From positions 1 to 12,733 of the forward strand of contig CAJBVC010000177.1 of NCBI GenBank assembly GCA_903958915.1: DNA of 12,733 nt. The letters run 5' to 3'. Shown here piece by piece: positions 1-7,170 of the stretch. A program made the translations under genes and the position numbers. The notes beneath the pieces were generated by a model. The model did not search any database. It was not told the origin of the DNA and worked only from the letters and a program-made list of their open reading frames with translations. Every line of letters begins with the position of its first letter. The first letter of the stretch is position 1. Source of the stretch: an uncultured beta proteobacterium. GTDB taxonomy: Bacteria > Pseudomonadota > Gammaproteobacteria > Burkholderiales > Burkholderiaceae_C.

Positions 1-293
1 ACGCGGTGGAGTTGTTGGGGGTTTTTGACAGTTCGCGCACCGCAGATGAAACGGCGGGCAAGCCCCATCCCCGGATGCTAAACGAGTTGATGTCGGAGTT
101 GGATGTCGCGCCGCATCGTGTCCTGATGATCGGCGACACCACCCATGACCTGCAAATGGCATTGAATGCCGGTTGCGCCAGCGTGGGTGTGAGCTACGGT
201 GCGCATGAGCCCGAGGCGTTTGTATCCTTGCAGCCACGCTTCATTGCGCACTCGGTGGCCCAACTGCAGACCTGGTTGTTCGAGCATGGATGA
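1..293 (+). CDS. HAD-IA family phosphatase, C-terminal part (5' end outside window)
   Basis: This is the last ~97 residues of a haloacid-dehalogenase hydrolase of the phosphoglycolate-phosphatase-like (Gph) type; the reading frame is open to the left edge, so the nucleophile motif I (DxD) and cap domain are not visible. What can be seen is motif III, the conserved lysine in GKPHPRM (about 20 residues into the visible part), and motif IV, GDTTHDLQMA, whose acidic residues bind Mg2+. A typical Rossmann-fold ending with AGCASVGVSYG follows. These are standard for HAD-IA phosphomonoesterases; the actual substrate cannot be told from this fragment. A GTG at position 6 lies in frame but is inside the domain and is not a plausible start. 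The stop codon overlaps the start of the Rieske gene by 8 bases, which suggests translational coupling in one operon. Confidence 0.88.
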   Translation, partial: AVELLGVFDSSRTADETAGKPHPRMLNELMSELDVAPHRVLMIGDTTHDLQMALNAGCASVGVSYGAHEPEAFVSLQPRFIAHSVAQLQTWLFEHG

Positions 294-687
294 GCAGCGG
301 CACTGCGAAGCGAATCCGCAGGTGAACGTGCCGGTGCGGTTATGCCGCTCGGACGAACTGGTGAACAGCGGGCAGGCGGTCGCCTTCGACGTGGTGTACT
401 GTGGCCGCAATCAGCGCGGCTTTGCCATCCGTTACACAGGGCAGGTGCATGGGTACCTGAACCGCTGCGCCCACGTCCCCATGGAAATGGACTACCAGGC
501 CAACCAGTTTTTCGACAGCACTGGCCATTGGCTGATGTGCGCCACCCACGGAGCCATGTACGAACCCAGCACCGGCCGCTGCCGTAGCGGGCCCTGTCGC
601 GGCGGACTGGTCAAGGTCGCACTGACTGAGTGCGATGGCCTGGTCCACTGGCATACTGCCCCCCAATTGCAACCACCCGAGTTCTGA
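286..687 (+). CDS. Small stand-alone Rieske [2Fe-2S] protein
   Basis: A 133-residue protein consisting of one Rieske domain. The cluster ligands are visible as C61-x-H63 (in RCAHVP) and C85-x2-H88 (in CATHGA), so it should hold a [2Fe-2S] cluster with two Cys and two His ligands. The spacing between the two ligand pairs is 21 residues, longer than the 15-17 usual in oxygenase ferredoxins. A second conserved-looking pair of cysteines (C99, C104 in GRCRSGPCRGG) follows. No signal peptide or membrane helix is seen, so it is probably cytoplasmic. The start at 286 is chosen because the domain begins soon after it and the longer open frame upstream only covers the end of the HAD gene. No oxygenase or reductase gene is nearby; its partner is unknown. 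The family is common beside HAD and S49 genes in Burkholderiales, from memory. Confidence 0.9.
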   Translation: MDEQRHCEANPQVNVPVRLCRSDELVNSGQAVAFDVVYCGRNQRGFAIRYTGQVHGYLNRCAHVPMEMDYQANQFFDSTGHWLMCATHGAMYEPSTGRCRSGPCRGGLVKVALTECDGLVHWHTAPQLQPPEF

Positions 688-688
688 A

Positions 689-1729
689 ATGACCGATCCC
701 AACACAACCGATACCCAGGATTTCACGTTAAATCAGGACCCAGCGCCCGAATCACGTGCGCAGGAAGCTATCAAAAAAGGAGCAAATGCGGACAATCCAA
801 TGGGTGCTGGCTGGGAACGAAAGACGCTTGAAACCCTGGCCATGGCGGCGATTACCGAGCAGCGACAGGCGCGTCGGTGGCGCAATGCCATCCGGTTGGC
901 CTGGCTGCTTTTCCTGGTCGGTCTGGTCTGGGTTGGGATGGATCGCAAGGGCACCAGCGCCGATGTGACGGCGCCGCACACGGCCATGGTCAAAATTGAA
1001 GGGGAAATTGCATCGGGCGCCGAAGCCAGCGCCGAACTGGTGGTGGCGGCCATGCGCAGCGCATTCGAGGACAAGGGCGCGCAGGCAGTGGTGCTCCTGA
1101 TCAATTCGCCGGGTGGCAGTCCGGTGCAGGCCGGCATCATCAACGATGAGATTCGACGCCTCAAGGCGCTGCACCAGAAGCCGGTGTATGCCGTGGTGGA
1201 AGAAACCTGTGCCTCGGCGGCGTATTACATCGCGGTGGGCGCTGACAAAATATTTGTGGACAAGGCCAGCGTTGTGGGCAGCATCGGGGTACTGATGGAC
1301 GGGTTTGGCTTCACCGGTCTGATGGAGAAGCTCGGTGTAGAGCGGCGACTGATGACCGCGGGCGAAAACAAGGGATTTCTCGATCCCTTCAGTCCGCAGA
1401 CGGAAAAGCAGCGGCTGTTTGCGCAAACCATGCTCGATCAGATTCACCAACAGTTTATTGCTGTCGTGAAAACCGGGCGTGGCAATCGCCTGAAAGAAAC
1501 ACCGGAAACCTTTAGCGGCCTGTTCTGGACCGGCCAGCAGGCGGTCGACATGGGGCTGGCGGACCAACTTGGCAATGTGGACTTTGTGGCGCGCGAAGTG
1601 GTCAAGGCCGAAGAGTTGATCGATTACACCCGCAAGGACAACGTCGCCGAACGCCTGGTCAAGCGCTTTGGCGCCGCTATTGGCGATGGCGCTGTACGGG
1701 CAGCCCGCACAATGCCGGGCCTGCGCTAA
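689..1729 (+). CDS. sppA: S49 family peptidase (single-domain SppA-type signal peptide peptidase)
   Basis: A 346-residue membrane-anchored serine protease that is expected to degrade leftover signal peptides or other membrane peptides. The polar N-terminal ~65 residues are followed by one transmembrane helix (about residues 67-84, IRLAWLLFLVGLVWVGM) that places the catalytic domain outside the cytoplasm. The S49 signatures are LLINSPGGSP (137-145), the nucleophile S176 in CASAAYY, GSIGVLMDG (198-206), and the likely general base K228 in AGENKGF. The 52-residue Ser-Lys spacing equals that of the Bacillus subtilis SppA dyad (S147/K199). Length fits the single-domain class, not the ~600-residue tandem E. 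coli SppA. The ATG at 689 is one base after the Rieske stop; an in-frame upstream ATG at 635 lies inside the Rieske gene and is not used. It converges on the minus-strand methyltransferase gene with only 18 bases between stops. Confidence 0.92.
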   Translation: MTDPNTTDTQDFTLNQDPAPESRAQEAIKKGANADNPMGAGWERKTLETLAMAAITEQRQARRWRNAIRLAWLLFLVGLVWVGMDRKGTSADVTAPHTAMVKIEGEIASGAEASAELVVAAMRSAFEDKGAQAVVLLINSPGGSPVQAGIINDEIRRLKALHQKPVYAVVEETCASAAYYIAVGADKIFVDKASVVGSIGVLMDGFGFTGLMEKLGVERRLMTAGENKGFLDPFSPQTEKQRLFAQTMLDQIHQQFIAVVKTGRGNRLKETPETFSGLFWTGQQAVDMGLADQLGNVDFVAREVVKAEELIDYTRKDNVAERLVKRFGAAIGDGAVRAARTMPGLR

Positions 1730-1747
1730 CTGCAGATCGACTGCGGA

Positions 1748-2515
1748 TCAGCGACCGATCGCAAAGACGGTCGGAACGGCGTTATCCAGGCTCCAGGCCT
1801 TGTGCTTCCAGTGTTTCACCAGGTCGCTGTGGCAGCGGGCGCCAGCGAGGGTCAGGCCGCTGCTGGTGGCCAAGCGCGTGTTGTGCTGCAGGGTCTGTAG
1901 CAAAGCCTGCAACAGCGCAGTGTTACGGTATGGGGTCTCGATGAAGAGTTGGGTCTGGCCGGTTTTGAGAGCCAGGGACTCCAGTTCCTGCAGGCGTTTG
2001 ATGCGCTCCGCCGGTGTACTTGGAACGTAGCCGACAAACGCGAAATTCTGACCATTGAGGCCACTGGCAGCGAGCGCCAGCAGCAGCGATACCGGGCCAA
2101 CAAGTGGAACCACGGTCAACCCTAGTTCGTGTGCTGCGCGCACGACCGAAGAGCCCGGGTCGGCAATCGCTGGCATACCGGCTTCGCTGACCAGTCCGAT
2201 GTCCGCTCCTTCGAGCGCCGGCTGCAACAGGTGACGGGCGTCAAAACTCCCTTGATGGTCGCCTTTTTTGTGGACTTCGCGGGGTAGTTCCTGCAAATGC
2301 AGTTCCTGCAAGGCACAGGGAAGTGGATGGATTTCGCCGATCCGCTTGAGATAGGAACGGGTCGTCTTGGCACTCTCGCAGACCCAGTGCCGCAGTGTGG
2401 CAGCGACGCGCAAAGTGCCATCAGGCATGACGTCGGTGAGCGGTGCGGTGGTGGCGCAGCCAAAGTCTAGTGGTGCCGGTACCAGGTACACCGTGCCGGT
2501 TTGTTTGGCTGTCAT
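1748..2515 (-). CDS. RsmI-like SAM-dependent methyltransferase (TP-methylase fold)
   Basis: A 255-residue protein of the tetrapyrrole methylase (PF00590) fold, in the branch related to RsmI, which 2'-O-methylates C1402 of 16S rRNA. Visible motifs are the N-terminal strand TVYLVPAPLDFG (8-19), SEAGMPAIADPG (110-121, matching the RsmI pattern SDAGTP-SDPG), VGPVSLLLALAASGL (139-153, SAM-binding region) and IETPYRN (192-198). It departs from canonical RsmI: the first strand has PAPLDFG instead of the ATPIGNLGD loop, the DAGTP motif reads EAGMP, and it is about 30 residues shorter. It is therefore better called an RsmI paralogue with unproven target. The start ATG overlaps the stop of the yceF gene (ATGA), so the two are probably translated as a coupled pair. 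Confidence 0.85.
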   Translation of the reverse strand: MTAKQTGTVYLVPAPLDFGCATTAPLTDVMPDGTLRVAATLRHWVCESAKTTRSYLKRIGEIHPLPCALQELHLQELPREVHKKGDHQGSFDARHLLQPALEGADIGLVSEAGMPAIADPGSSVVRAAHELGLTVVPLVGPVSLLLALAASGLNGQNFAFVGYVPSTPAERIKRLQELESLALKTGQTQLFIETPYRNTALLQALLQTLQHNTRLATSSGLTLAGARCHSDLVKHWKHKAWSLDNAVPTVFAIGR

Positions 2516-3150
2516 AGGGTTTGCGCGTGGCGGGGCGGCGTTCTTTGCGGTGAGGTGGGCAGCAGGTCGATGCCAGCGGCGCGCAGCATCCGGCTGGTGC
2601 GAATCAGCGGCAGACCAATCAGGGCGGTGGGATCATCGCTGACGATGGATTCCAGCAGCGTGATGCCCAAGCCTTCGCTTTTCGCGCTGCCGGCGCAGTC
2701 GTAGGGTGTTTCCGCCAGCAAGTAGTGCTCAATTTCCTGGTCGGTGAGTTGACGAAATGTGACTTCGACCGCGGCCAATGCCTGTTCGCAAAATCCGGTA
2801 GCCTGGCAGACTACGGCCACTGCTGTCTGGAACACCACCGTTTGCCCGCGCATACGCCGCAACTGTGCCACGGCGCGCCCGTGGTCACCCGGCTTGCCCA
2901 GGGTCTCGCCGTCCAGATCCGCCACCTGGTCGGAACCAATCACGACATGGTCGGGGAAGCGTTGTGCGACGGCATTGGCCTTGGCCAGAGCCAGGCGCTG
3001 CGCCAGCGTCGCTGGCGCCTCATGGGGCACGGGTGTTTCGTCCACGTCTGGCGATGCCACGGTAAAGGGAATGCGCAGGCGCTCCAGAAGCTCACGACGG
3101 TAAACCGAGGTGGAGCCAAGGATGAGTTTCGGTTCGGAAATTGGGGTCAT
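2512..3150 (-). CDS. yceF: Maf-family nucleotide pyrophosphatase, YceF subgroup
   Basis: A 212-residue Maf protein. Members of the YceF subgroup hydrolyse 7-methyl-GTP (m7GTP) to the monophosphate and pyrophosphate, acting as house-cleaning enzymes in the cytoplasm; this is known for E. coli YceF. Sequence support: the N-terminal LILGSTSVYRREL (9-21) substrate-phosphate loop, IGSDQVAD (71-78) with catalytic D74, GKPGD (85-89), and CAGSAKSEGLGI (152-163), the wording of the YceF subgroup rather than the dTTP/UTP-specific Maf subgroup. A non-conserved Pro/Arg-rich tail of about 14 residues ends the protein. The gene lies divergent from yceD-rpmF-plsX, the same arrangement as in E. coli, which strengthens the subgroup assignment. 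Its start is only 25 bases from the yceD start, so its promoter must lie inside yceD. Confidence 0.93.
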   Translation of the reverse strand: MTPISEPKLILGSTSVYRRELLERLRIPFTVASPDVDETPVPHEAPATLAQRLALAKANAVAQRFPDHVVIGSDQVADLDGETLGKPGDHGRAVAQLRRMRGQTVVFQTAVAVVCQATGFCEQALAAVEVTFRQLTDQEIEHYLLAETPYDCAGSAKSEGLGITLLESIVSDDPTALIGLPLIRTSRMLRAAGIDLLPTSPQRTPPRHAQTL

Positions 3151-3169
3151 GCAGGGATTCTCTTACACT
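3141..3169 (+). promoter_or_regulatory. Candidate sigma-70 promoter for yceD
   Basis: TTGGGG (3141-3146) and TACACT (3164-3169) are separated by 17 bases, a weak but correctly spaced -35/-10 pair. The usual start point about 7 bases after the -10 would fall at 3176, which is the yceD ATG itself. It overlaps the 5' end of yceF. The match is poor at -35 (3 of 6), so this is only a candidate. Confidence 0.22.
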
Positions 3170-3175
3170 GCGCGG

Positions 3176-3724
3176 ATGAAACCGGAAAACGATCCCCGCC
3201 GACTGCACTTGAGTTCCTTCGCACAATCTGGCGGTCATTTGTTGGGCGAGGAACGTCTGGCGCACTTTGAGCGCCTGATTGCCGAGACCCAGGGTGTTGG
3301 TGCTGAAGCCCGTGTGCACTTTAGCGCACATGGTGAGATGCGGTTGGGAGGCGATGGTGTCCAACAGGTGTGGCTGCGCCTATCGGCCCAGGCAGCGCTG
3401 GCACTCACCTGCCAACGCTGCCTGGGACCAGCAGAAGTCACCGTGGAGTTTGCACGAGAGTTTCGGTTCGTTGCCACCGAGGAGCTGGCCGCTGTGGAGG
3501 ATGAAGTCTGCGAAGAAGATGTATTGGTGATCAGTCGGGCATTTAATCTGCTTGAACTGATAGAGGACGAATTCTTGATGGCATTGCCCATTGCTCCCAT
3601 GCACGACACTTGCCCTGTGCCCGTCCAGTTGCAGGCTGCGGATGCCGATTTCGACCAGGGGGAAGACGAAAGCCCCAACCCTTTTGCCGTACTGCAGCAA
3701 CTCAAGCGCAACGGCCCCCACTGA
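3176..3724 (+). CDS. yceD: YceD family protein (DUF177), 23S rRNA accumulation factor
   Basis: A 182-residue acidic cytoplasmic protein of the YceD/DUF177 family, known to be needed for normal 23S rRNA accumulation in bacteria and plastids, with unclear mechanism. Visible hallmarks are DPRRLHLSSFA (6-16), the CQRC motif (79-82, in LTCQRCLGP), DEFLMALPIAPMH (131-143) followed by CP, and the C-terminal NPFAVLQQLK (168-177). It precedes rpmF as in nearly all proteobacteria. The ATG at 3176 fits the family's usual N-terminus. An in-frame ATG at 3149 would add nine residues and overlap the yceF start codon; it is less likely because those residues do not look like the family. No Shine-Dalgarno sequence is seen before 3176. 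Confidence 0.93.
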   Translation: MKPENDPRRLHLSSFAQSGGHLLGEERLAHFERLIAETQGVGAEARVHFSAHGEMRLGGDGVQQVWLRLSAQAALALTCQRCLGPAEVTVEFAREFRFVATEELAAVEDEVCEEDVLVISRAFNLLELIEDEFLMALPIAPMHDTCPVPVQLQAADADFDQGEDESPNPFAVLQQLKRNGPH

Positions 3725-3740
3725 AGTGAAATCTTTAGGT

Positions 3741-3746
3741 TATAAT
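3741..3746 (+). promoter_or_regulatory. Perfect TATAAT -10 box upstream of rpmF
   Basis: A consensus TATAAT lies 17 bases after the yceD stop and 88 bases before the rpmF start, in the only stretch free of genes between them. No good -35 is found at 16-18 bases upstream (CCACTG at 3718-3723), so activity would depend on the strong -10. It would allow L32 to be made in excess over YceD, with a 5' leader of about 80 bases. Confidence 0.5.
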
Positions 3747-3755
3747 TCGAGGCTT

Positions 3756-3775
3756 CGCGTTATATAAGTGACGCG
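3756..3775 (+). repeat. Short inverted repeat in the rpmF leader
   Basis: CGCGT (3756-3760) and ACGCG (3771-3775) form a perfect 5-bp inverted repeat around an AT-rich 10-base centre. It starts about where transcription from the upstream TATAAT would begin, so it could be a hairpin at the 5' end of the rpmF mRNA or a protein-binding site. It is short enough to be chance. Confidence 0.3.
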
Positions 3776-3833
3776 TTTTCACTAACCCCCCAAGTGTTGC
3801 GGCCCTCGCAGCACCCTTGCCCAGGAGCGGATC

Positions 3834-4016
3834 ATGGCCGTCCAACAGAATAAGAAATCACCTTCGAAGCGCGGTATGCACCGTTCGCACAATGCCCTGA
3901 CGGTGCCTGGTATCGCCGTCGAATCAACAACCGGTGAAACCCACTTGCGCCACCACATCAGCCCGACCGGGTTTTATCGTGGGCGCAAGGTGCTCAAGAG
4001 TAAATCTGAGGCCTGA
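3834..4016 (+). CDS. rpmF: 50S ribosomal protein L32
   Basis: A 60-residue, strongly basic protein with the full bacterial L32 sequence: [20 protein letters not shown] at the start and [16 protein letters not shown] near the end, matching E. coli L32 nearly position by position. It has no cysteines, so it is the zinc-free type. A clear AGGAG Shine-Dalgarno sequence (3823-3827) stands 6 bases before the ATG. It sits between yceD and plsX, the conserved arrangement that couples ribosome synthesis with phospholipid synthesis, and a terminator-like hairpin follows it. Confidence 0.98.
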   Translation: MAVQQNKKSPSKRGMHRSHNALTVPGIAVESTTGETHLRHHISPTGFYRGRKVLKSKSEA

Positions 4017-4046
4017 TCCGGCTCGCACACCGGTTCCTGTATCGCG

Positions 4047-4091
4047 AAGCCCGAAGCTACCTGCTGTGTAGCTGCGGGCTTTTTGCTTTTT
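4047..4091 (+). terminator. Terminator or attenuator hairpin between rpmF and plsX
   Basis: AAGCCCG (4047-4053) pairs with CGGGCTT (4075-4081) and AGCTAC (4055-4060) pairs with GTAGCT (4068-4073), with a single A-G mismatch and a 7-base loop. The 13 base pairs are followed by TTTTT (4080-4084), GC and a second TTTTT (4087-4091). This has the form of an intrinsic terminator. Because plsX and the fab genes follow on the same strand with no convincing promoter in the remaining ~48 bases, partial read-through is likely, which would make L32 mRNA more abundant than plsX-fab mRNA. Confidence 0.85.
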
Positions 4092-4139
4092 GGCCTCCCA
4101 AGTCGTCCTGAATGCGACTATTTTTGGTGCTGCATCTTC

Positions 4140-5165
4140 ATGATTACTATTGCCGTTGACTGTATGGGGGGTGACCATGGCCCTCAGGTCACACTTCCGG
4201 CGTGTACGCAATTTCTTGAAAGTCACCCACAGGCGTCGCTGATTCTGGTTGGCCTGGCTGAGCAGGTCGGTGCTTTCTCACATCCACGGGCGCGTGTAGT
4301 GACCGCGAGCGAAGTCGTCACCATGGACGACCCTCTGGAGATCGCTCTGCGTCGCAAGAAAGATTCCTCGATGCGCGTGGCCATCCAGCAGGTGAAAGAT
4401 GGTTCGGCGCAGGCAGTAGTGTCTGCCGGCAATACCGGAGCGCTGATGGCAATATCACGCTACATACTGAAAACCCTCGACGGCATTGAGCGCCCCGCCA
4501 TCGCCGGTCAGATCCCGAATGCCACCGGTGGCGCCACCACAGTGCTGGATCTGGGTGCGAATGTGGACTGTTCGGCCGAGCATCTGCTGCAGTTTGCTGT
4601 CATGGGATCGGCACTGGTATCGGTGTTGAAAGACGTGGACACGCCCTCGGTCGGATTGCTCAATATTGGTGAAGAAGTCATCAAAGGTAACGAAATCATC
4701 AAAAAAGCGGGTGAACTGCTGCGATCTGCATCTAAATTGGGTGATTTGAATTTTTTTGGCAATGTGGAGGGCAACGATATATTCAAAGGCACGGTCGACA
4801 TCGTGGTGTGCGACGGGTTCGTCGGTAACGTAGCTTTGAAAACCAGTGAAGGCCTGGCAGCGATGATTGGCAGTTTCTTGAAAGCTGAGTTCTCCCGCAA
4901 CATCTTCACTAAAATAGCAGCAATTGCTGCTTATTCTGTGTTAACTGCGCTTAAAAATCGAGTGGATCACCGTCGCTACAACGGTGCGGCCTTGTTGGGA
5001 CTGCGCGGTCTGGTATTCAAGAGCCATGGCTCCGCGGACGCCATGGCGTTCGGATATGCGTTGAACCGCGCGTATGATGCTGCTCGGCACGATTTGTTGG
5101 AGCGGGTTCGCGTTCGCATCACGCATGCTGCACCATTGTTGGTGTCGGCCCAGGGTTCCAATTAG
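4140..5165 (+). CDS. plsX: Phosphate acyltransferase PlsX
   Basis: A 341-residue protein, the usual PlsX length. PlsX converts acyl-ACP and phosphate to acyl-phosphate, the donor used by PlsY for the first acylation of glycerol-3-phosphate; it is a peripheral membrane protein. Recognisable motifs are [11 protein letters not shown] (5-15), SAGNTGAL (95-102), LDLGANVDC (136-144), NIGEE (175-179), GNVEGNDI (207-214), CDGFVGNV (224-231), [13 protein letters not shown] (278-290) and KSHGSAD (294-300). The start at 4140 places [11 protein letters not shown] at the N-terminus, as in the family; the open frame upstream runs through the terminator. There is no clear Shine-Dalgarno site, but a U-rich stretch (4120-4125) lies upstream. 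The second half (about 4660-4970) is richer in A+T than its neighbours. Confidence 0.96.
   Translation: MITIAVDCMGGDHGPQVTLPACTQFLESHPQASLILVGLAEQVGAFSHPRARVVTASEVVTMDDPLEIALRRKKDSSMRVAIQQVKDGSAQAVVSAGNTGALMAISRYILKTLDGIERPAIAGQIPNATGGATTVLDLGANVDCSAEHLLQFAVMGSALVSVLKDVDTPSVGLLNIGEEVIKGNEIIKKAGELLRSASKLGDLNFFGNVEGNDIFKGTVDIVVCDGFVGNVALKTSEGLAAMIGSFLKAEFSRNIFTKIAAIAAYSVLTALKNRVDHRRYNGAALLGLRGLVFKSHGSADAMAFGYALNRAYDAARHDLLERVRVRITHAAPLLVSAQGSN
4916..4931. repeat. 16-bp perfect palindrome inside plsX
   Basis: AGCAGCAATTGCTGCT is its own reverse complement. It lies in codons for the alanine/isoleucine-rich segment KIAAIAAYS of PlsX, within the A+T-richer part of the gene and about 260 bases before fabH. 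The alanine codons alone could produce it, so any function is unproven. Confidence 0.6.
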
Positions 5166-5193
5166 CCGGGTCAACGTCCATTTCACTTCGGCC

Positions 5194-6171
5194 ATGAAAA
5201 AATTTTCGCGAATTACAGGCACCGGGAGCTTTTTGCCACCCCGTCGAGTGAGCAATGGCGATATGGTGGACGCGCTGCACGCGCGTGGGGTAGAAACATC
5301 CGATGACTGGATTGTTGAGCGCACCGGCATTCGGGCACGCCACTTTGTCGATGATGGCGTTTTTAGCAGTGATCTTGGCTTGGAGGCTTGCAAGCGTGCC
5401 TTGGAGGCTGCCGGGCTTAGCGCCAATGAAATCGACCTGATTATTGTCGCCACCTCGACACCCGATATGGTATTCCCGTCAACGGCGTGTATTTTGCAGA
5501 ACAAGCTGGGTGCCAATGGTGGAGCGGCTTTTGACGTGCAAGCGGTCTGTAGTGGCTTCATTTACGCCTTGACCATCGCCGACGCCATGATTCGCACCGG
5601 TGCTGCGCAACGTGCTTTGGTGGTGGGCGCCGAAGTGTTCTCCCGCATTCTGGACTTTTCCGATCGAACGACCTGCGTGTTGTTTGGCGATGGTGCCGGC
5701 GCGGTAGTGCTGGAGGCATCCTCGACGCCCGGTCTCTTGTCAAGCGACCTGCATGCGGACGGCAAGCACGTCGACATTTTGTGCGTGCCTGGCCATGTTT
5801 CGGGTGGAGCAATACTTGGGGATCCGCTGCTGAAGATGGACGGTCAGGCCGTGTTCAAGCTTGCGGTGGGGGTGCTGGAAGACGCGGCTTTGGCGGTATT
5901 GGACAAAGCGCACCGCACTGCAGCGGACATTGACTGGATGATTCCCCACCAGGCCAATATCCGCATCATGCAAAGCACTGCACGCAGGCTCAGGGTGCCA
6001 ATGGCAAAAGTGGTGGTGACCGTGGACCAACATGGCAATACATCTGCAGCGTCCATTCCACTTGCTCTGGATACTGCAGTGCGTTCCGGTAAAGTGAAGC
6101 CCGGCCAGACCTTGCTGCTCGAGGGTGTAGGCGGTGGTTTTACCTGGGGCGCTGTGCTCCTGAATCTGTAG
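5194..6171 (+). CDS. fabH: Beta-ketoacyl-ACP synthase III
   Basis: A 325-residue thiolase-fold condensing enzyme that starts fatty-acid chains by joining acetyl-CoA with malonyl-ACP. The Cys-His-Asn triad is visible: C119 in [10 protein letters not shown]252 in IPHQANIRI and N282 in [20 protein letters not shown] (39-50) and the [10 protein letters not shown] ending (311-320) are also typical. The ATG at 5194 gives the normal N-terminus ([16 protein letters not shown]); the open frame further upstream is the overlapping end of plsX in another frame. The gene begins 28 bases after plsX, with no recognisable Shine-Dalgarno sequence. It is the first of the fabH-D-G block. Confidence 0.97.
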   Translation: MKKFSRITGTGSFLPPRRVSNGDMVDALHARGVETSDDWIVERTGIRARHFVDDGVFSSDLGLEACKRALEAAGLSANEIDLIIVATSTPDMVFPSTACILQNKLGANGGAAFDVQAVCSGFIYALTIADAMIRTGAAQRALVVGAEVFSRILDFSDRTTCVLFGDGAGAVVLEASSTPGLLSSDLHADGKHVDILCVPGHVSGGAILGDPLLKMDGQAVFKLAVGVLEDAALAVLDKAHRTAADIDWMIPHQANIRIMQSTARRLRVPMAKVVVTVDQHGNTSAASIPLALDTAVRSGKVKPGQTLLLEGVGGGFTWGAVLLNL

Positions 6172-6219
6172 CTGCTTACGCAATAACGACGGTCTTGCTG
6201 AGCTATTTTCTTGTTGAAT

Positions 6220-7170
6220 ATGAAACCATTTGCATTTGTTTTCCCAGGCCAGGGGTCGCAGTCGGTCGGTATGCTCGATGGCTGGGGTGACCACCCCGTT
6301 GTGGTTCAGACCCTGATGGAAGCTTCCCAGGCGTTGGGTGAGGACGTTGCCAAACTGATTCACGATGGCCCCAAGGAGGCATTGGCCCTGACAACCAATA
6401 CCCAACCGGTCATGCTGATCGCGGGGGTGGCAGCTTACCGGGTCTGGATGGCCGAAGTCGGTATCGCGCCGGCCGCGGTGGCCGGTCATTCTCTGGGTGA
6501 GTATGCGGCACTTGTCGCCGCAGGTGCGCTGACATTGGCGCAAGCGGCACCTTTGGTGCGGCTGCGCGCGCAAGCCATGCAAGAGGCGGTGCCAGCCGGG
6601 CAGGGTGCCATGGCGGCGATTTTGGGAATGGATGCCCAGCGTGTGCGCGCGCTTTGTGAGGAGGTGACACAGGCGTTTGGTGCAAGTTCCGGTGAAGTGG
6701 TGGAAGCAGTCAACTTCAATGACCCGACGCAGACCGTCATCGCGGGCAGTAAGGCGGCGGTCGACAAAGCGTGCGAAACCTTGAAAGCCAATGGTGCCAA
6801 GCGCGCGCTGCCGTTGCCCGTGTCCGCGCCATTTCATTCCAGCCTGATGCGTCCAGCCGCCGAGAAGTTACGGGAACATTTGGCATCTACCGCGTTTGCG
6901 TCGCCACACATACCACTGGTGAACAATGTTGACGTGCGGGTGGAGCAGGATGCGGCGGGCTTGCGCGATGCATTGTACCGCCAGGCCTTTGGCCCGGTGC
7001 GCTGGGTTGAATGTATGCTGGCGCTCAAGGCGCGCGGCCTGACCACTGTGGTTGAGTGCGGCCCGGGGAAAGTGTTGGCGGGGCTGACCAAACGTATTGA
7101 TGCAGAAATGACCGGCCTGGCACTGTTTGACCCGGCCAGTTTGAATGACGTCAAAGGACAACTGGCATGA
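6220..7170 (+). CDS. fabD: Malonyl-CoA:ACP transacylase
   Basis: A 316-residue acyltransferase that moves malonyl from CoA to AcpP, supplying the extender for all elongation rounds. Active-site features: GQGSQ (10-14, oxyanion region), the nucleophile S91 in GHSLGEY, R116 in LRAQAM (malonyl carboxylate binding), and H206 in VSAPFHSSLM. ECGPGKVLAGL near the C-terminus is also conserved. The ATG at 6220 was chosen over the TTG codons at 6211 and 6214 because MKPFAFVFPGQG is the family N-terminus. Upstream are 48 non-coding bases with a U-rich patch but no clear ribosome-binding site. The stop overlaps the fabG start as ATGA. Confidence 0.97.
   Translation: MKPFAFVFPGQGSQSVGMLDGWGDHPVVVQTLMEASQALGEDVAKLIHDGPKEALALTTNTQPVMLIAGVAAYRVWMAEVGIAPAAVAGHSLGEYAALVAAGALTLAQAAPLVRLRAQAMQEAVPAGQGAMAAILGMDAQRVRALCEEVTQAFGASSGEVVEAVNFNDPTQTVIAGSKAAVDKACETLKANGAKRALPLPVSAPFHSSLMRPAAEKLREHLASTAFASPHIPLVNNVDVRVEQDAAGLRDALYRQAFGPVRWVECMLALKARGLTTVVECGPGKVLAGLTKRIDAEMTGLALFDPASLNDVKGQLA

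Noticed and set aside
1730..1747. Bidirectional terminator between the convergent peptidase and methyltransferase genes
   Set aside because: The 18-base gap contains no stable stem with a T-tract on either strand.
3149..3175. Earlier start for yceD at 3149
   Set aside because: The nine extra residues do not look like the family N-terminus, and the codon overlaps the yceF start codon.
6211..6219. TTG start for fabD at 6211
   Set aside because: ATG at 6220 gives the standard FabD N-terminus, and there is no ribosome-binding site to favour the TTG.
5740..6837. 365-codon open frame on the minus strand opposite fabH-fabD
   Set aside because: It spans two real genes and their gap, has no family resemblance and shows the His/Gln/Arg-rich composition of an antisense frame.
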